Assembly (NCBI GenBank): GCA_013400115.1 | Contig: VXBP01002815.1 | Span: forward strand, 868,001 to 932,000 | DNA length: 64,000 nt | Origin: Rhinopomastus cyanomelas | Lineage: Eukaryota; Chordata; Aves; Bucerotiformes; Rhinopomastidae | Reading direction: 5' to 3' | Part shown: in pieces, positions 1 to 12,600 of the stretch | Layout: every line of letters begins with the position of its first letter | Numbering within the stretch: position 1 is the stretch's first letter | Notes under the pieces: model-generated | What the model saw: only the letters and a program-made list of their open reading frames with translations | Told to the model about the DNA's origin: nothing | Databases searched by the model: none | Made by a program: the position numbers and the translations under genes

Positions 1-451
1 AGTAGATCAAATGCACAATCTTCACAGCCTTGGATGAGATATAAACCTGAAGTTGCTCCAGGGGAGATATTCCTCATAATAGCAAATACTAGAAACAAAT
101 TAATCAAGATTTCACATTGCCTGGGTATGCAGTATGCAAACAGTATGCAAACAGAAAGAGCACTCGCAGCATTTCAGTCTCTCAGGGGCATCCTAGCAAC
201 CACACAGCATACACATGGATAATATTCATAGACACAGAATCTCATAACCATGTGCACTGGCTGTCTCAGAAACATTCAGATACCTCAGATACTCTCAAAA
301 AAGCAGGATTTATAGCTGCAAACAGCTCTGATGTGCTGTGAAGTACCTCAAGCAGCTAACGCGTGTGCATACCCCTGCGTGTGCGCGCATATGTGTGTTC
401 TTATTTCCAACACCGAGGGCTAATGGCCACGGTCCTCTTTTATCCCATTAC
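1..451 (-). other. CARD11: CARD11 intron 20 (partial)
   Basis: No match to the remaining GUK exons. It contains an alternating purine-pyrimidine stretch rich in TG and CG at about 359-400. Nothing else recognised. Confidence 0.8.
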
Positions 452-631
452 CTGGCTTGCATATGTTGAATTCCAGGGCACCGCCAGAGTTGAGCAGCTT
501 CTGCACCAAGGTCTTGGCCAGCATGGTGGGAGTGAAAAGCACGGGGCGCCTGCGCTCGCAGTGGATCGGTCTCACCAAGCTATAAGGGATCAGACTGAGC
601 CTCTTATTGATTTCGCTTTCGGAATCCAAAT
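452..631 (-). CDS. CARD11: CARD11 coding exon 20: start of guanylate-kinase-like domain
   Basis: Encodes (D)LDSESEINKRLSLIPYSLVR, PIHCERRRPVLFTPTMLAKT, then LVQKLLNSGGALEFNICKP plus one base. Acceptor tttactcag, donor gtaatg. It begins the catalytically inactive GUK domain. Mammals have RAFYCERRRP where this reads RPIHCERRRP. The remaining exons (about three in mammals) lie before position 1. Confidence 0.97.
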
Positions 632-3600
632 CTGAGTAAAGAACAAGACATTTGCTTTCTGGTTTTCTCCCCGTCAGTATTTGGAGAAAAAGAAGAAACA
701 CATGAACCAGAAAGGACATGGTTAGTCATACTGAGCCTCCCTCCTCTTTTGCCAGAGGAGGCAAATGTAAAATTCACCTTTACTGTGTATCCAGCAGTGT
801 GATGTCCCACCTAACACCAAAACATTCAAGTGCCCTTTGCTTCAGAGATGGTTTTTTTCCTGTTTAACAAGACACTTGCTCAGAGAAACTTTCCACCTAT
901 TAGCTTGACTTGTTCTGAATTAAATGGTTTTGGACAATGAGCAAGAAAGCACCTAGGAAGAGCTGCCAAGCAAACGGGAAGTTGCAGTATCTTAAACTTG
1001 GTTGGTGGACCTCAGAGTCCCAAGTGCTTTTGGCAAAATCCATTTTGCCCACAAATGCTGTTGAATTTTTGCACAGAGAGGACACGAATGCTGGCCACAG
1101 GGAAGAGCTCTGACATTATCCACAGCCGTTCTGTTACGCAGAGCTTTGTGTGGGCCTTTCTATCAGTTCCATGAATGCAAAAGCTATTCCTATTTTATAT
1201 CCATACCTTCCAGTTTATCAGGCAGCAGCTTCTTGCCTTCAGATGAGGTCAAGGCCAGACCAGAGGGCCAGCCAGTGACGATACGGACTCGCTCATTGCT
1301 ATTCATGCGCTTGTATTTGTTTTCAGACCTACTGACAAACTGAAAAGGGGAACAAAGATTTGATCATCATTTCTTACATTCTTCATTCTCCCCCGTATTC
1401 ATCACCCTGCATTTGTTCTCTGTGGGATCTGAATTACTTATGTCCATCAAATAGCAGGCTCCATGGATCTGTGGACTGCTCCTTAAACATCACACATCTG
1501 ATTCAGAGCCCTTGTGAATCCCCCTTGGGCTTTCTCATTTTGTTCTCTGCTCTTAAGTGCCCTGGTACTTTCTTGTCAGAGCTCCTCGCTATCGCCAGTA
1601 CAAGCCCTGGTGTGTCCACAGCAGAGTAACAAACCTGCTTCGAGTATTTGCACAGGTGGATCACAGGTTATACTCAAACATCTGCCTCTTCTTTGCTGCA
1701 CCAGAGACACCTGATATCTCCCACAAGGTGAGATCTCTTCACCCTGAGAAGAAGGCTTCATGCTTTCACTCCTCATCCACCCAACTATTCCCCTATTCAA
1801 ATATTAATCCTCCTCCTGTGTATTTGCTAACTGCCACAACCATCTTTCTTCACAAGATTTATCCTTCATCCACAGTGTCTGTCACGCTCAGAGTCACTGA
1901 CCTACAGTTAAAGGGCTACTTTCTGATGGAACCTGATCTCACAGAGACTTGGTGTTTGGTCTAACCCAAAGGATTTGTCCTTATGGCTCAAGCACAACAC
2001 ACTTCAGCCCCTGATGGAAGAAGACACTGCTCATTCTTCAAGCTGGAAGGCAGGCACTTCAAAACAAACACCCCACATCACAGGAGCAAGTAGAAACCAC
2101 AACCCATTCATCTTTCTCGTGTATTAAATCTCCCTGTGATAGCAGTGAATCCCATTACAACCTCTATAGCTGAGGTGGGGTTTCTGGGGCAATTAGAACA
2201 GCTTGAGGATCTCTGCTGTCCAGATCCACTCTTTCAGAGGCTGCAGTGAGGACTCATTACCTGCAATATCTGGCCCAAAAGAAAGCTTGCTCTGGAAAGG
2301 CGAGGGCTGGTCTTCGCGTCGCTCTGTGGAGCAGGCTCCTCGGGCTGCAGTGTGTTCTAGTTCAAAAAGAACAAAGGAATTTTGCTTTCCCTCCTCTTTT
2401 TCTTCTTCTTTTTTTTTTTTTTGTTTAACAGCAGCATTTGAGAAACAGAACAAGCAAAATCAGGTGTTTTCGTGAGAAGGGATAGTGATGGATGGATAGC
2501 TGCCCCAAATACGGGGTTGTGAGCGTGGTGCTGAGGAACACCGCGCTGCTACTGCTCTTCCATGCTCCTTTCTTCACAGCATCACAGAACATTAGGGATT
2601 GCAAGGGACCTCAAAAGATCATCTAGTCCAATCTCCCTGCTGGAGCAGGACTACCTAGACCAAGTCACACAGGAACATGTCCAGGTAGGTTTTAAACTTC
2701 TCCAGAGAAAGAGACTCCACAACCCCTCTCTCCATCCCATTCTTTCTTCACAGAAAGCTGCTCTCCACAGCCCATGAAAGAGGTAACTTCTGCACTAAGA
2801 ACTAGCATATGAAGCTTTGGCTTTTTCTGGTGTCTCAGCCAGTGATCTCTGCCCTTGGAGCACAGGGGACTGGTGAATGTGTGACACTTCACCTCAGCTG
2901 AAATCAAACACCAGAACTGACTACAGCATCTGTGCTGTAGCAGCAGGTATGTCTCTCCAGCTCTAAAAATAAGTTAGGGTAACTAATCTACTAGGAAGTT
3001 GGGTTTTAATTATGTAAAGATGTAATTCTTGAGTCTGAAGAAAGAAAAATCAATTTACTTTCACTGAGGGAAAAAGAAAAATTGGCAGGGCTGTTGTGTG
3101 TGGAGACCTGATGATCCTACTTCTCTCCATAGTCTGTAGGTCGGAAGAGACGGGTCTTTCTAACGTGAGACAATGAGATCTCTGTGGTGTAGATGCTTGT
3201 TCACAGTAGGGGAGAAATAATTCTGATTATTAGCTCCAAGGACACAGCTTGTTCCCCATGTGGGTCTAGAGATGCATTAGAAGCTTACAGGCAGAGAAGA
3301 ATTAAAAAGATTAGCTAAGATACAGAAGAGCCATTTAGTGCTGTTTTCACACTTTTCAAGGGAACTCCCTCATAGCAGGAAGGGTTAATAGTGTCCTATT
3401 ACCACATATCTGAAAGGACGTTGTAGAGATGTTGGTGCTGGTCTCTTCTCACGGGCAGTTAGTGACAGAACCAGAGGGAAGGGTTTCAAGCTCCAACAGG
3501 GTATGTCTAGGTTGGAATCAGGAAAATGTTCTTCATGGAAAGAGGTCAGGCACTGGGATGGGCTGCCCAGGGTGGTGGTTGAGTCCCCATCCCTGGGTGA

Positions 3601-6600
3601 GTTTAAAAAACACTTAGATGTAGTGTTGGGGGATCTGGTTTAGGGGTGAACTTGTACAGCAGGCTGGACTTGATGACCCCAAGGGCGTTTTCCAACCTGA
3701 ATGACTCTATGATTCTGTATTAACAGTGTACAAGGTCCACTGCCAGCCCATTGCCTGGCACAATCCAAACCTACAGGAGTGTGAACAGGACTTTCTGTAA
3801 TATTATCCTCATGAGCAACAGGTAGCAGTGAGGTACCAGGTGTTCAAAATACCTTGTGTGAAGAAACCTACCCGGAGGGCCCGGAGGGTGTTGTGTGAGC
3901 TTTCTGTCTCATCTTTGCTTCCTCTGTGCATCAGCCGCTGCAGCTTCACCAAGAGAAGCTGCTGAGCTCTGAAAGAAAGGATGGGATGACATGGATCAAG
4001 GTGTCTTTGAAACCATGCAGAGGAAAGCTGGACTGCAATGGGCTGGGCCTATGGAAAGGATGAAATAGAGCAGCGAGGATGGACAACCACACTGTAAATG
4101 CAGGAGCAAAATGCAGTGCAGTTAAGGATTACAGAATGTCCATGGTGTATTTTCTGTGATGGCTTTAGAGAAACCCACGTTATTCTTTCAGGTGACACCT
4201 GGGGTCTCCTTTCTAAAGCTCTACAGCTCATGTTATGATTTAACATCACCAGGACTTATCTTCAAAACAAAGAGATGTGCCTCTTGCCTTACAGCAGTTA
4301 CTGAGACCCCTGCTAACAGAATCCCCACGCTCACCCGGTGTGACCCTCACCTGCTGTAGCTGGGAATGGTCCCTGTCTCCAGGTCCCTGTCGGTGACGGG
4401 ATCAACTCTGGCACACAGCCACTCACACCTCCCCTGGTACATGGTGTCGAGGATATGAACAATCTCATCGCATTTCACTGAGAGAGAACAGCAGTCCAGC
4501 TGGCTGGAGATGTTCAGATTCAGGCGGATATGAAATGAGTCCCCCGATGTGATCAGCCCTTCTTCCAGTTCTGACAGCAGCTTCCGATAGCCTGCAGCAG
4601 CCAAGAAAGGGGTGAAGCATCATTGCTACTGGTCAAACCTCAGTGTCACTGCGTTGCTGGGCATCCTCTGGGGAAGCCTGCTGCACAAACTGCTGAGGCT
4701 CCTCCGAGAGAGGGCTTGTACTTCCAGAGTGCTCGTTACTCTCATTACGGTGAGGTTATGTGCCTGCACCTTAAAGACACTAATGGGGCATTGATTCAGA
4801 AGCAGCTCACACTGCTGGCCTCAGAATCCATGGTAATAGCCTCATCATGATGATCCTGTGAGGTAAGTCCATTCTCAGTACTGCACACCTGACCTGTGAA
4901 ACCAAGAGCTCCTCAGCAAAGATGCAGACACAGCTAAAGCTCTATCCTGTAAGTACAGCTCGAGATCTGCCACCAATATTAATGAGAAGCTAATTCCCTT
5001 TGTTATTAGCTCTAATTGGCTGCCACAATCTATACCATGCTTTATCACAGTTAAGTGGTGCTCAAAAAAACCCGCAGTAGTCTTTCCTGCCTTTGAAAAC
5101 ATCAAAGAAAATCAAAGACATCACTTCCTGTGTGATCTGTGCAGCCAAAATTCTCCAGCCAGCATTAAAAAAACCCCCACGAAAACAACACAAAGTTATA
5201 CACATCACTAAAAAAGTGGATTTTGGAGTGTAAGTTTTGATCCATATACTGAAATTATCGTTACAGGCCATGAACACTGCAATCAGATTCTGTTCACCAC
5301 ACATGAACTCCAGCTGTTCGAGATAAGACGAAGCCACAAAGGTAATAAACAGGGCAACTCCATCAGGTAAATGCTGCATCGACTTCAGCTGGATAAAGAC
5401 AGCTCAGCCGAGCGCATTGTTTTGTGGAGAGCTGCACATAAAGATGAGCTGGAGCGTGTTTTGTGAGCCATGTCACTGCTGGCCCGCCACGGAAATTCTT
5501 CGGAGCCCCGTAGTGACAGGCATATGGGCTCTTTTTGTTCTCAGTCACAAAGCTAAAAGCTGGAGCCCTTGCACAGAGAAGCTATAATTAGCACCGGTGG
5601 GCAAGCTTCAGATTTGTACCAGTACAAAGGATATTCTGGTTCTGTCAGTCTCATCCAGACAAGTTAGTATAATAGACCTGGGACTATTTGAGAGGAGAAA
5701 TACTTTTGGTCTTACCTTCGTGATTTGATTTATACTGGAGTGTTACTGGACCACTGCACCTCTGAATTGTCCAGTGAACTTCTTCCTTTGTGCAAGTATC
5801 CAAGGGAACACTCTGATTTTCCCCTTTGATGCAGCCCTCCAGCTAGATATGAAAGAACTATTACTCTCCAGTGTGGGTTCAATCTCTGAGTCAATTATAC
5901 TTTTTTATCCTGAGCTTTGTTTAATCTTTTTCTGATTAAACAATGCAGATACTTTGCTATCAGAATGCAGATTACATTCTAATTACTCAATCTCTTTCCT
6001 CTCAAATTAGGAATGCAAGCAATCAACAGACCTGCAGCTCTTCAGTGATTCCAGGATTCCCAGTAGTAAGCAGTGCAGGAGTATTCTGTGAATATAGGTT
6101 GTGGGGGTTTTTCCCCTCAGGGGCATTTGAATAGGTAAATGGTTTGGGAACGTTAGTAACGAGAAGAAACCTAAGTGAAGAGCAACTGAGCAGAAGCAAT
6201 ATTGAGCACCTGCTTATGTGATGCCAGGCAGAGCTCTGCAGCTGCGTAGCCCTTCTTCCCATTCATTCTGCAGCCATATCCAACCCTGTTCAGAAATCCT
6301 CACTCAAGACACCAGACAGGCCACTCCAAAGAGAGGCTTAGGAGTCATCACGCTAAGCTAAGTAGCATGAACTTCCTTTCAGGCAGGAAAGCACTAGGAA
6401 GTGGAGAGTGAATCTCATTCTAAACCTTTTCAGAGGGGTTGTACTGTACAATTCCGCATCAAAGAAAATATCAATTGCTCTTATTTCTTCCACAAGAGCT
6501 GAAGTGCAAAAGCATCTGGTGGCCATCAATACTGCTATCCCATATTTTCAAAGTCCACAGCAGATTTTCTTCTGCATGAGTTGTGCTCATGCAAGTAGAT

Positions 6601-9600
6601 GGACAGACATCCAGTAATGTTTGTTGATTATTTTTTCCTCACTCTTTGCAACCACCTGGAAAGGGGTTGGAGAGAGGTGGGGAGTCAGTCTCTTCTCCTA
6701 AGTCACTAGCGATAGAACAAGAGGAAAGAGCCCCAAGTTGTGCCAGGGGAGGTTTAGATTGGACATTAGGAAAAACTTATTCATTGAGTTGTCAGATATT
6801 GAAACAGGCTGCCCAGGGAGGGGGTGGTGGTGTCACCATCCCTGGAGAGGTTCAAAAAGGAGTAGATGTGACCTTAAGGAACCGGGTTTACTGGGCGGTG
6901 TGGTATTGTGTTGATGGTTGGACTTGATGATCTTGTAGGTCTCTTCCAGCCTTAATGATTCTATGATACTATGATTCCATGCTCACCAGTAGGATTTGGT
7001 GTCCCTCCCGAAGGCCCGATTTCTCTGCAAGTGATCCTGTCTTGACAGAGCTGATAAAACTCCCTCTGTCGTTCCCCCCAACCAAAGTGATCTCTGAATT
7101 GAGACTGTCTCCGTTGAGCGTTACGCGCTGGATAGCGTGGCAGGAGTTCCTGATCCGGCCAACATATGTGACAGAGGGACGGAAAGGTCTGTGTTCATGA
7201 AAGAAAACAACAGTTGTCTCAGCTTTTAGCTCCCACTCCAGAGATGAATGCGCGCGAGGTGAAGCAGAGACATGTAAACACACTTTCAGTGCTATCAAGT
7301 GCTAGGATCTAAGGACTCGAAAAGAAATCCTTCTCATTACTGCATAAGTTCTGAAGAAGAGCACCAGGGTAGCTTCAAGTGCTCTGTCATGACTGAATAA
7401 CTCAGATGTCTAATAGCACCTCATCCAGCAACCTGCGGCAGCAAGATAAGATCACAAGGGTAAATTTAAGCCTTTAGAACATTTCGTCTGCCTTGAAGTC
7501 ACTGAAATTTTAGGATGACCTATGCTGGTTTACAAGACATGAAAGGGCTCCAAAATAACATGTTTTACTGCTGTGAACACAAAGAAGTTAAGATTTAGCA
7601 CGGTATCGTGAGATACTTGTGTCAAATAACTACTTGTGACATCATATTGCTGCCACTTCATCTTCAGCAACTAGCAGATAAATGGAGGATCTACATCACA
7701 GTCTCCTCAGTCTCTAAAATAGGTAAATTGACATCTCAGATACCTTTCCAGAGAGAACTTTCTGAATATGGAGTTGACATGCTCAAGCTCATAGGCATCC
7801 AGGCCTTCTGATTGATGAGAAGAAGAGGATGAATGCACCGAAGGAGCTCCGTGAGACTGCCTGTCATGGCTGTCATCTGAAAAAGAGTCAAAAATGATGA
7901 AAATGAGTCCTAGATAGAGCAACAAAGATGGAAAAAATGTGTGTTTTATTGATCCCAGAAAAAACTTCAGGAGGAAGTTCCTGGTGCAGGTCATGCTTAC
8001 TGGAACTGCATGATGACTGCCCCGGAACAGCAGGTTGCAAATGACCTCTGGAAGCTGCCCAGTCAAACCACAAAGTGGGGTCAGCCTCAGGAGACTGCTC
8101 AGGACTTGACCCTTTGAGTTCCGAAAATCTCCAGTGATGGAGAGCTGTCAGCCTATCTGGACAACCCTGTTCCAGTGTTTGACCAATCAAACACCCTTTT
8201 TATCCTGTTTAAATTGGATTGCTTGTTCTTCAGTTTGTGTCGTCCGTTTCATCTTTCATCTTCATCCATCTTCTTCTTTCACTGGGTAGCGCTGAGAAGA
8301 GTCTGGCTCTGTCTTCTTTACTCTTTCTGAGTTTGATGCTTTCCTCATTTGAAGGCTGAATGAAGCTTCTTGTGAAACTGTAGACCTCATCCAAGCACCC
8401 TCCATTTATTGGTTTGGCTGAATCCTCTCCCACTTAGTTCTTCAGGAATAGCTGCTTTCTTGTTCTTGCCACTAGCTGACCCTTTGTTTTCTTGTTATGA
8501 TGGACTGACTCAATTTTTTTCTCCAACCATGCACCCTGTCTTGTTAGTCCTGGAGTTGATTACTTGACACCTGTAGCTGGTAAGCTAATTCCAGAGGTCT
8601 CACAGTTAAACTAGACACGTGATGTACTGACCATCTAGCTCCAACGCATCACACCCGACGCTGTCGTTGTCATCTTCCACCAGGCTGTAAACAGAAACAA
8701 AGCATGAGATAATGGAGGAGAGGGACAGAAAGCTGCTCACTTTTCAGTATCAGCACGCCTTCATCAAGTTCTGAAGCAGGAACGTTCAAGCTTTAAAGAA
8801 ATTGCAGGTTTTGCATCAAACAACCAGTGGTGCAGCTGCAAAATAAGAAGTAACGCGCTCGTGGGCCTGGGGAAGATGTAGGAAGGTGGCAGGAAAACAA
8901 GATGTGTCGGCCAACAGGGGAAGCGTGCGAAGCGGCGAGAAGGTTCAGAAGGAAGATTTGCTACCAGCAGTGAGGGAAAAAGGATTTTGCTGAAGGAAAG
9001 GGAAGCTGCTGACTGATGGCCTCATAAGTGTGACTTACACTGCACCTGCTTCAGCATGGAGGTAAACACTTGCATGATGTCTGCTCTACCTACACTGCAG
9101 CACGGGGTTTTTTTCCATCATAGATCAAAACCATCAGAAGCTCACTGATGGACAGAGTGATGCCAGGGAAGTGGCTGGGGTGCAGCAGTAAAGGAGTGAA
9201 TTACCTGCTTGGTTTAAAGCACTTGAAGCATTTTATAACAGCTTAATGGCACCTTGCGTGGTTCTTCAGGTACCTACAGAACTGCAAGGTACCAGGCTGC
9301 TGCGCAGAAAGCGTCAGGTCGCAGCTCTGGTCCCAGTCCAGCTCTGAGTGACACAACCTTTCCTCTTCAGGGTGACTAGATTGGTTGGTCTTAAACCAAA
9401 CAGTTACAATTCATCAAAACCTTGTTCTTAAAAAGATGCTGGGGATGTCCAGCCAAGTGAGTGACTTCTCTCCTTCACTGAAGGACTTCACTAAAGCGTG
9501 TCCTTTGCTTGCAAAGCTCTATCAATAACATCTTGCTTTCCCCATGCACAGAGATTTGGAGTCTCCTGTGCAGCTGATATTCCTCATATTTGGCTTCAGG

Positions 9601-12600
9601 TGAATTTCTGCAGACAACCTGGGGAGGATCAGCTATTTTTGTACTATGCAAGGAAATAAGTTAACTTTTCCTGTGGTCTCTCTTCAATTTTCTTACACAA
9701 ATCAAGATCAGACGAGCTGTGAAACCTGCAGCTTGGCAGGCAAATAGCGAGTGTGTTGGGTTATGTTCACAAACAAGTCACAAACGCAGCCGGCTAATTA
9801 TAAAGTGAACTTTGGGCCATGCTCCTGAGACTCTTGGCTTTAGTGATTATTAGCTCAACAGAGTAAGGCCACATTCAGACCTTGCTCCAGGGTACCTTTT
9901 CTTTTCCGTGTACCACGTGGGAAAGAGAATCTAATGTGAGGAGAATGTTGAGATGTCAGTGCAGCTCATCCTCCCAGAGCCTTAGCACGTGGAACAGGAT
10001 GCAGTCAGTGCTGTAGTGAACTAAGTCCACAAGATGAATAATAGCTGTGCAAGCTTTGCTGCCTTCTGTGACCTGCTGCAAGTATTTAAATGTTCAGGCA
10101 GCTAAGCATCTGAAAGATAAAGCATTCCAATCATTAATAAAGCAATTGAATTAACAAAACACCCTTTAATAAGGGGCTTGGAGGCCAACATGGAAGAAGC
10201 TAAGGGAGGTTAAAATAAACTCTGCCTAAATCCCCAGCAGCCTAGAAAAGTATGTGAGGAACTAGCTGAGGGTGCTCGCTGTGGAAAGCTTTACACAGAG
10301 AAAAAGGCAAAAGGAACCATGTGGAAGGGATGGGTTAGTTTTGAAAAGCATTAAAATGCTAAATAAAGTTCTAATAAAGATTACAGGGCTACAGAATCAC
10401 AGAACTTTTGAGGCTGGAAAACACATCTAAGATCATCAGGTCCAGCCTATGGCCTAACATGACCACAATCTCTTGGACCCTGGCACATCCAGTCTTTTCC
10501 TAAACGTCTGGACTCCACCACTGCCCTGAGCAGTCCATTCCAGGGTGTGATCACCCTTTCCATGAGGAAGTGCTTCCTAACATCCAGTATAAACCTCCTC
10601 TGGTGCAGTTTCAGACCCTATCCACTCGTCCTATCACTAGTTTCCTGGAAGAAGAACCCGACCCCCATCTGACTACGACTTCCCTTCCAGGAGTTATAGA
10701 GAGCGACAAGGACCCCCCTGAGTCTCCTCCAGGCTAAACAACCCCAGCTCCCTCAGCATCTCCCCATCAAACTTTCCTTCCAGTCCCTTCCCCAGCCTTG
10801 ATGCTCTCGATGCACCTAATAAAGATCTAAACCCTCCACATGTATTGCTTTCTCCTAAATTGCTTTGTTTGGGCTTTATTCTTTTCTCCTTCTTCTTGGG
10901 ATCCTTAGGGAAGGTGTTTTGTGTCTTCTGATACCAACACCAATGTGACTGATACCAACATCGAAAGAGCACGTCCAGGCACTGCATTGCTGTCAGCCTT
11001 CTAGGAAAGAGGTCAGTGTTGTGCAGGGCACTGTGAGGGAGGCAAGCTCTCTTCCCTTCATGCCACCAACCTCCTATTCATCAACTGATCTGACTTCACC
11101 ACTCTGAGGGGAAGTCCTCTGGGTCATGACTCAACCAAGGTGGAAGCTGCAGCAGAAGGTGAAGGAGCGGGCAGTTCATTTCTCTTCCCAATTGCTAAGC
11201 TGAGGTACAAAGCCCTGAGAGGGACAAAACCCACCTTCTTCCTCCACATCTTGCCACTGTTTCTCATAGACATTTGAGCATCTCTGCTCTATTTTGGCAG
11301 GTTGCAGAGGAGGGGTTTTGAGAGAGGGGGAAAGGACAGGGACACAGACACCATGGAGCAGGGAAGCAAAAATTGAAGCCATATCAGCCTACGAAGCTGA
11401 TACGACAAATTCTCCAATAGCACCGGGGTGTGGTGATGCTGTACTTCACAAACGTCCGTGCCCCAGTAGTATCCCTGTGTCTTTCATCCCAGTTGAACTT
11501 TCAGAGGTTCTTGGGTGTTTTGAACAAAATAATAGAATCACTGGATTGTTTAGACTGAAAAGACCTTTAAGACCAAGAAGTCCAACCATTACCTTGAGTA
11601 CTGTGTCCAATTTTGGGCACCTCAGTCCAAGGGAGACATCGAGGTGCTGGAGCGAATGCAGAAGAGGGCTATGAAGCTGGGGAAGGGTCTGGAGAATAAA
11701 TCTTATGAGGAGAGTTTGAGAGAGTTGGGGCTGTTTAGTTTGAGGAAGAGGAGGCTGAGGGGAGACCTCATTGCTCTCTACAACTGTCTGAAAGGACACT
11801 GTAGAGATGTTGGTGCTGGTCTCTTCCCACGGGTAATTGAGCGACAGAACCAGAGGGAAGGGCTTCAAGCTTCAACAGGGGAAGTTTAGGTTGGACATCA
11901 GGAAAAAATTCTTCCTGGACAGAGTGATCAGGCACTGGGATGGGCTGCCCAGGGGGGTGGTTGAGTCACCATCCTTGGATGAGTTTAAAAGACACTAAGA
12001 TGTAGTGTTGGGGGATCTGATTTAGGGGTGAACTTGTAGAGCAGGGCTGATGGTTGGACTCAATGATCCCAAGGGTCTTTTCCAACCTGAATAATTCTGT
12101 GATCAAACTGAGGAGTGAAGCACTGCAGCGTTGAGAAGTTTGGCAGGTTAGTTCCGATGCCCAGTAGCTCTTCATCGAGAGACGGACACAAGGACATCTA
12201 CAGCCCTTTTTACCTCCTCCTTGTGACAACAGGTTCTGGGTGTATTCCCCCAGCGTGGTTCCCTACCTGCAGTGAGGGGCATCTTCTTTGCAGCGCCGGA
12301 CTATCGAATCGTTGCCCGGTGGCTCAGGAGTGGTCGACATGATGCTGTCATTGCGATTTCTCAGCGTTTGCTGTAAGAAACAAAAAGTGGCAGCAGGGTT
12401 ATCTGCCTTAAATGTGCTATCATTTCTACCTCACACAAGCATTACCCTGCCAGCTCGCCGGCGGTGCCGGGCCCTGTGGAGCACGGGCAACACCAGGAAA
12501 CGTTGGTTCCAGGCGTGCAGAGCGCCGCATACGGGAGCATCCGCGCTCGCCTGTGTCAGCTCTTTAGCGGCGCGCACAGCTTGCGTGCTGGCACAGAGCC

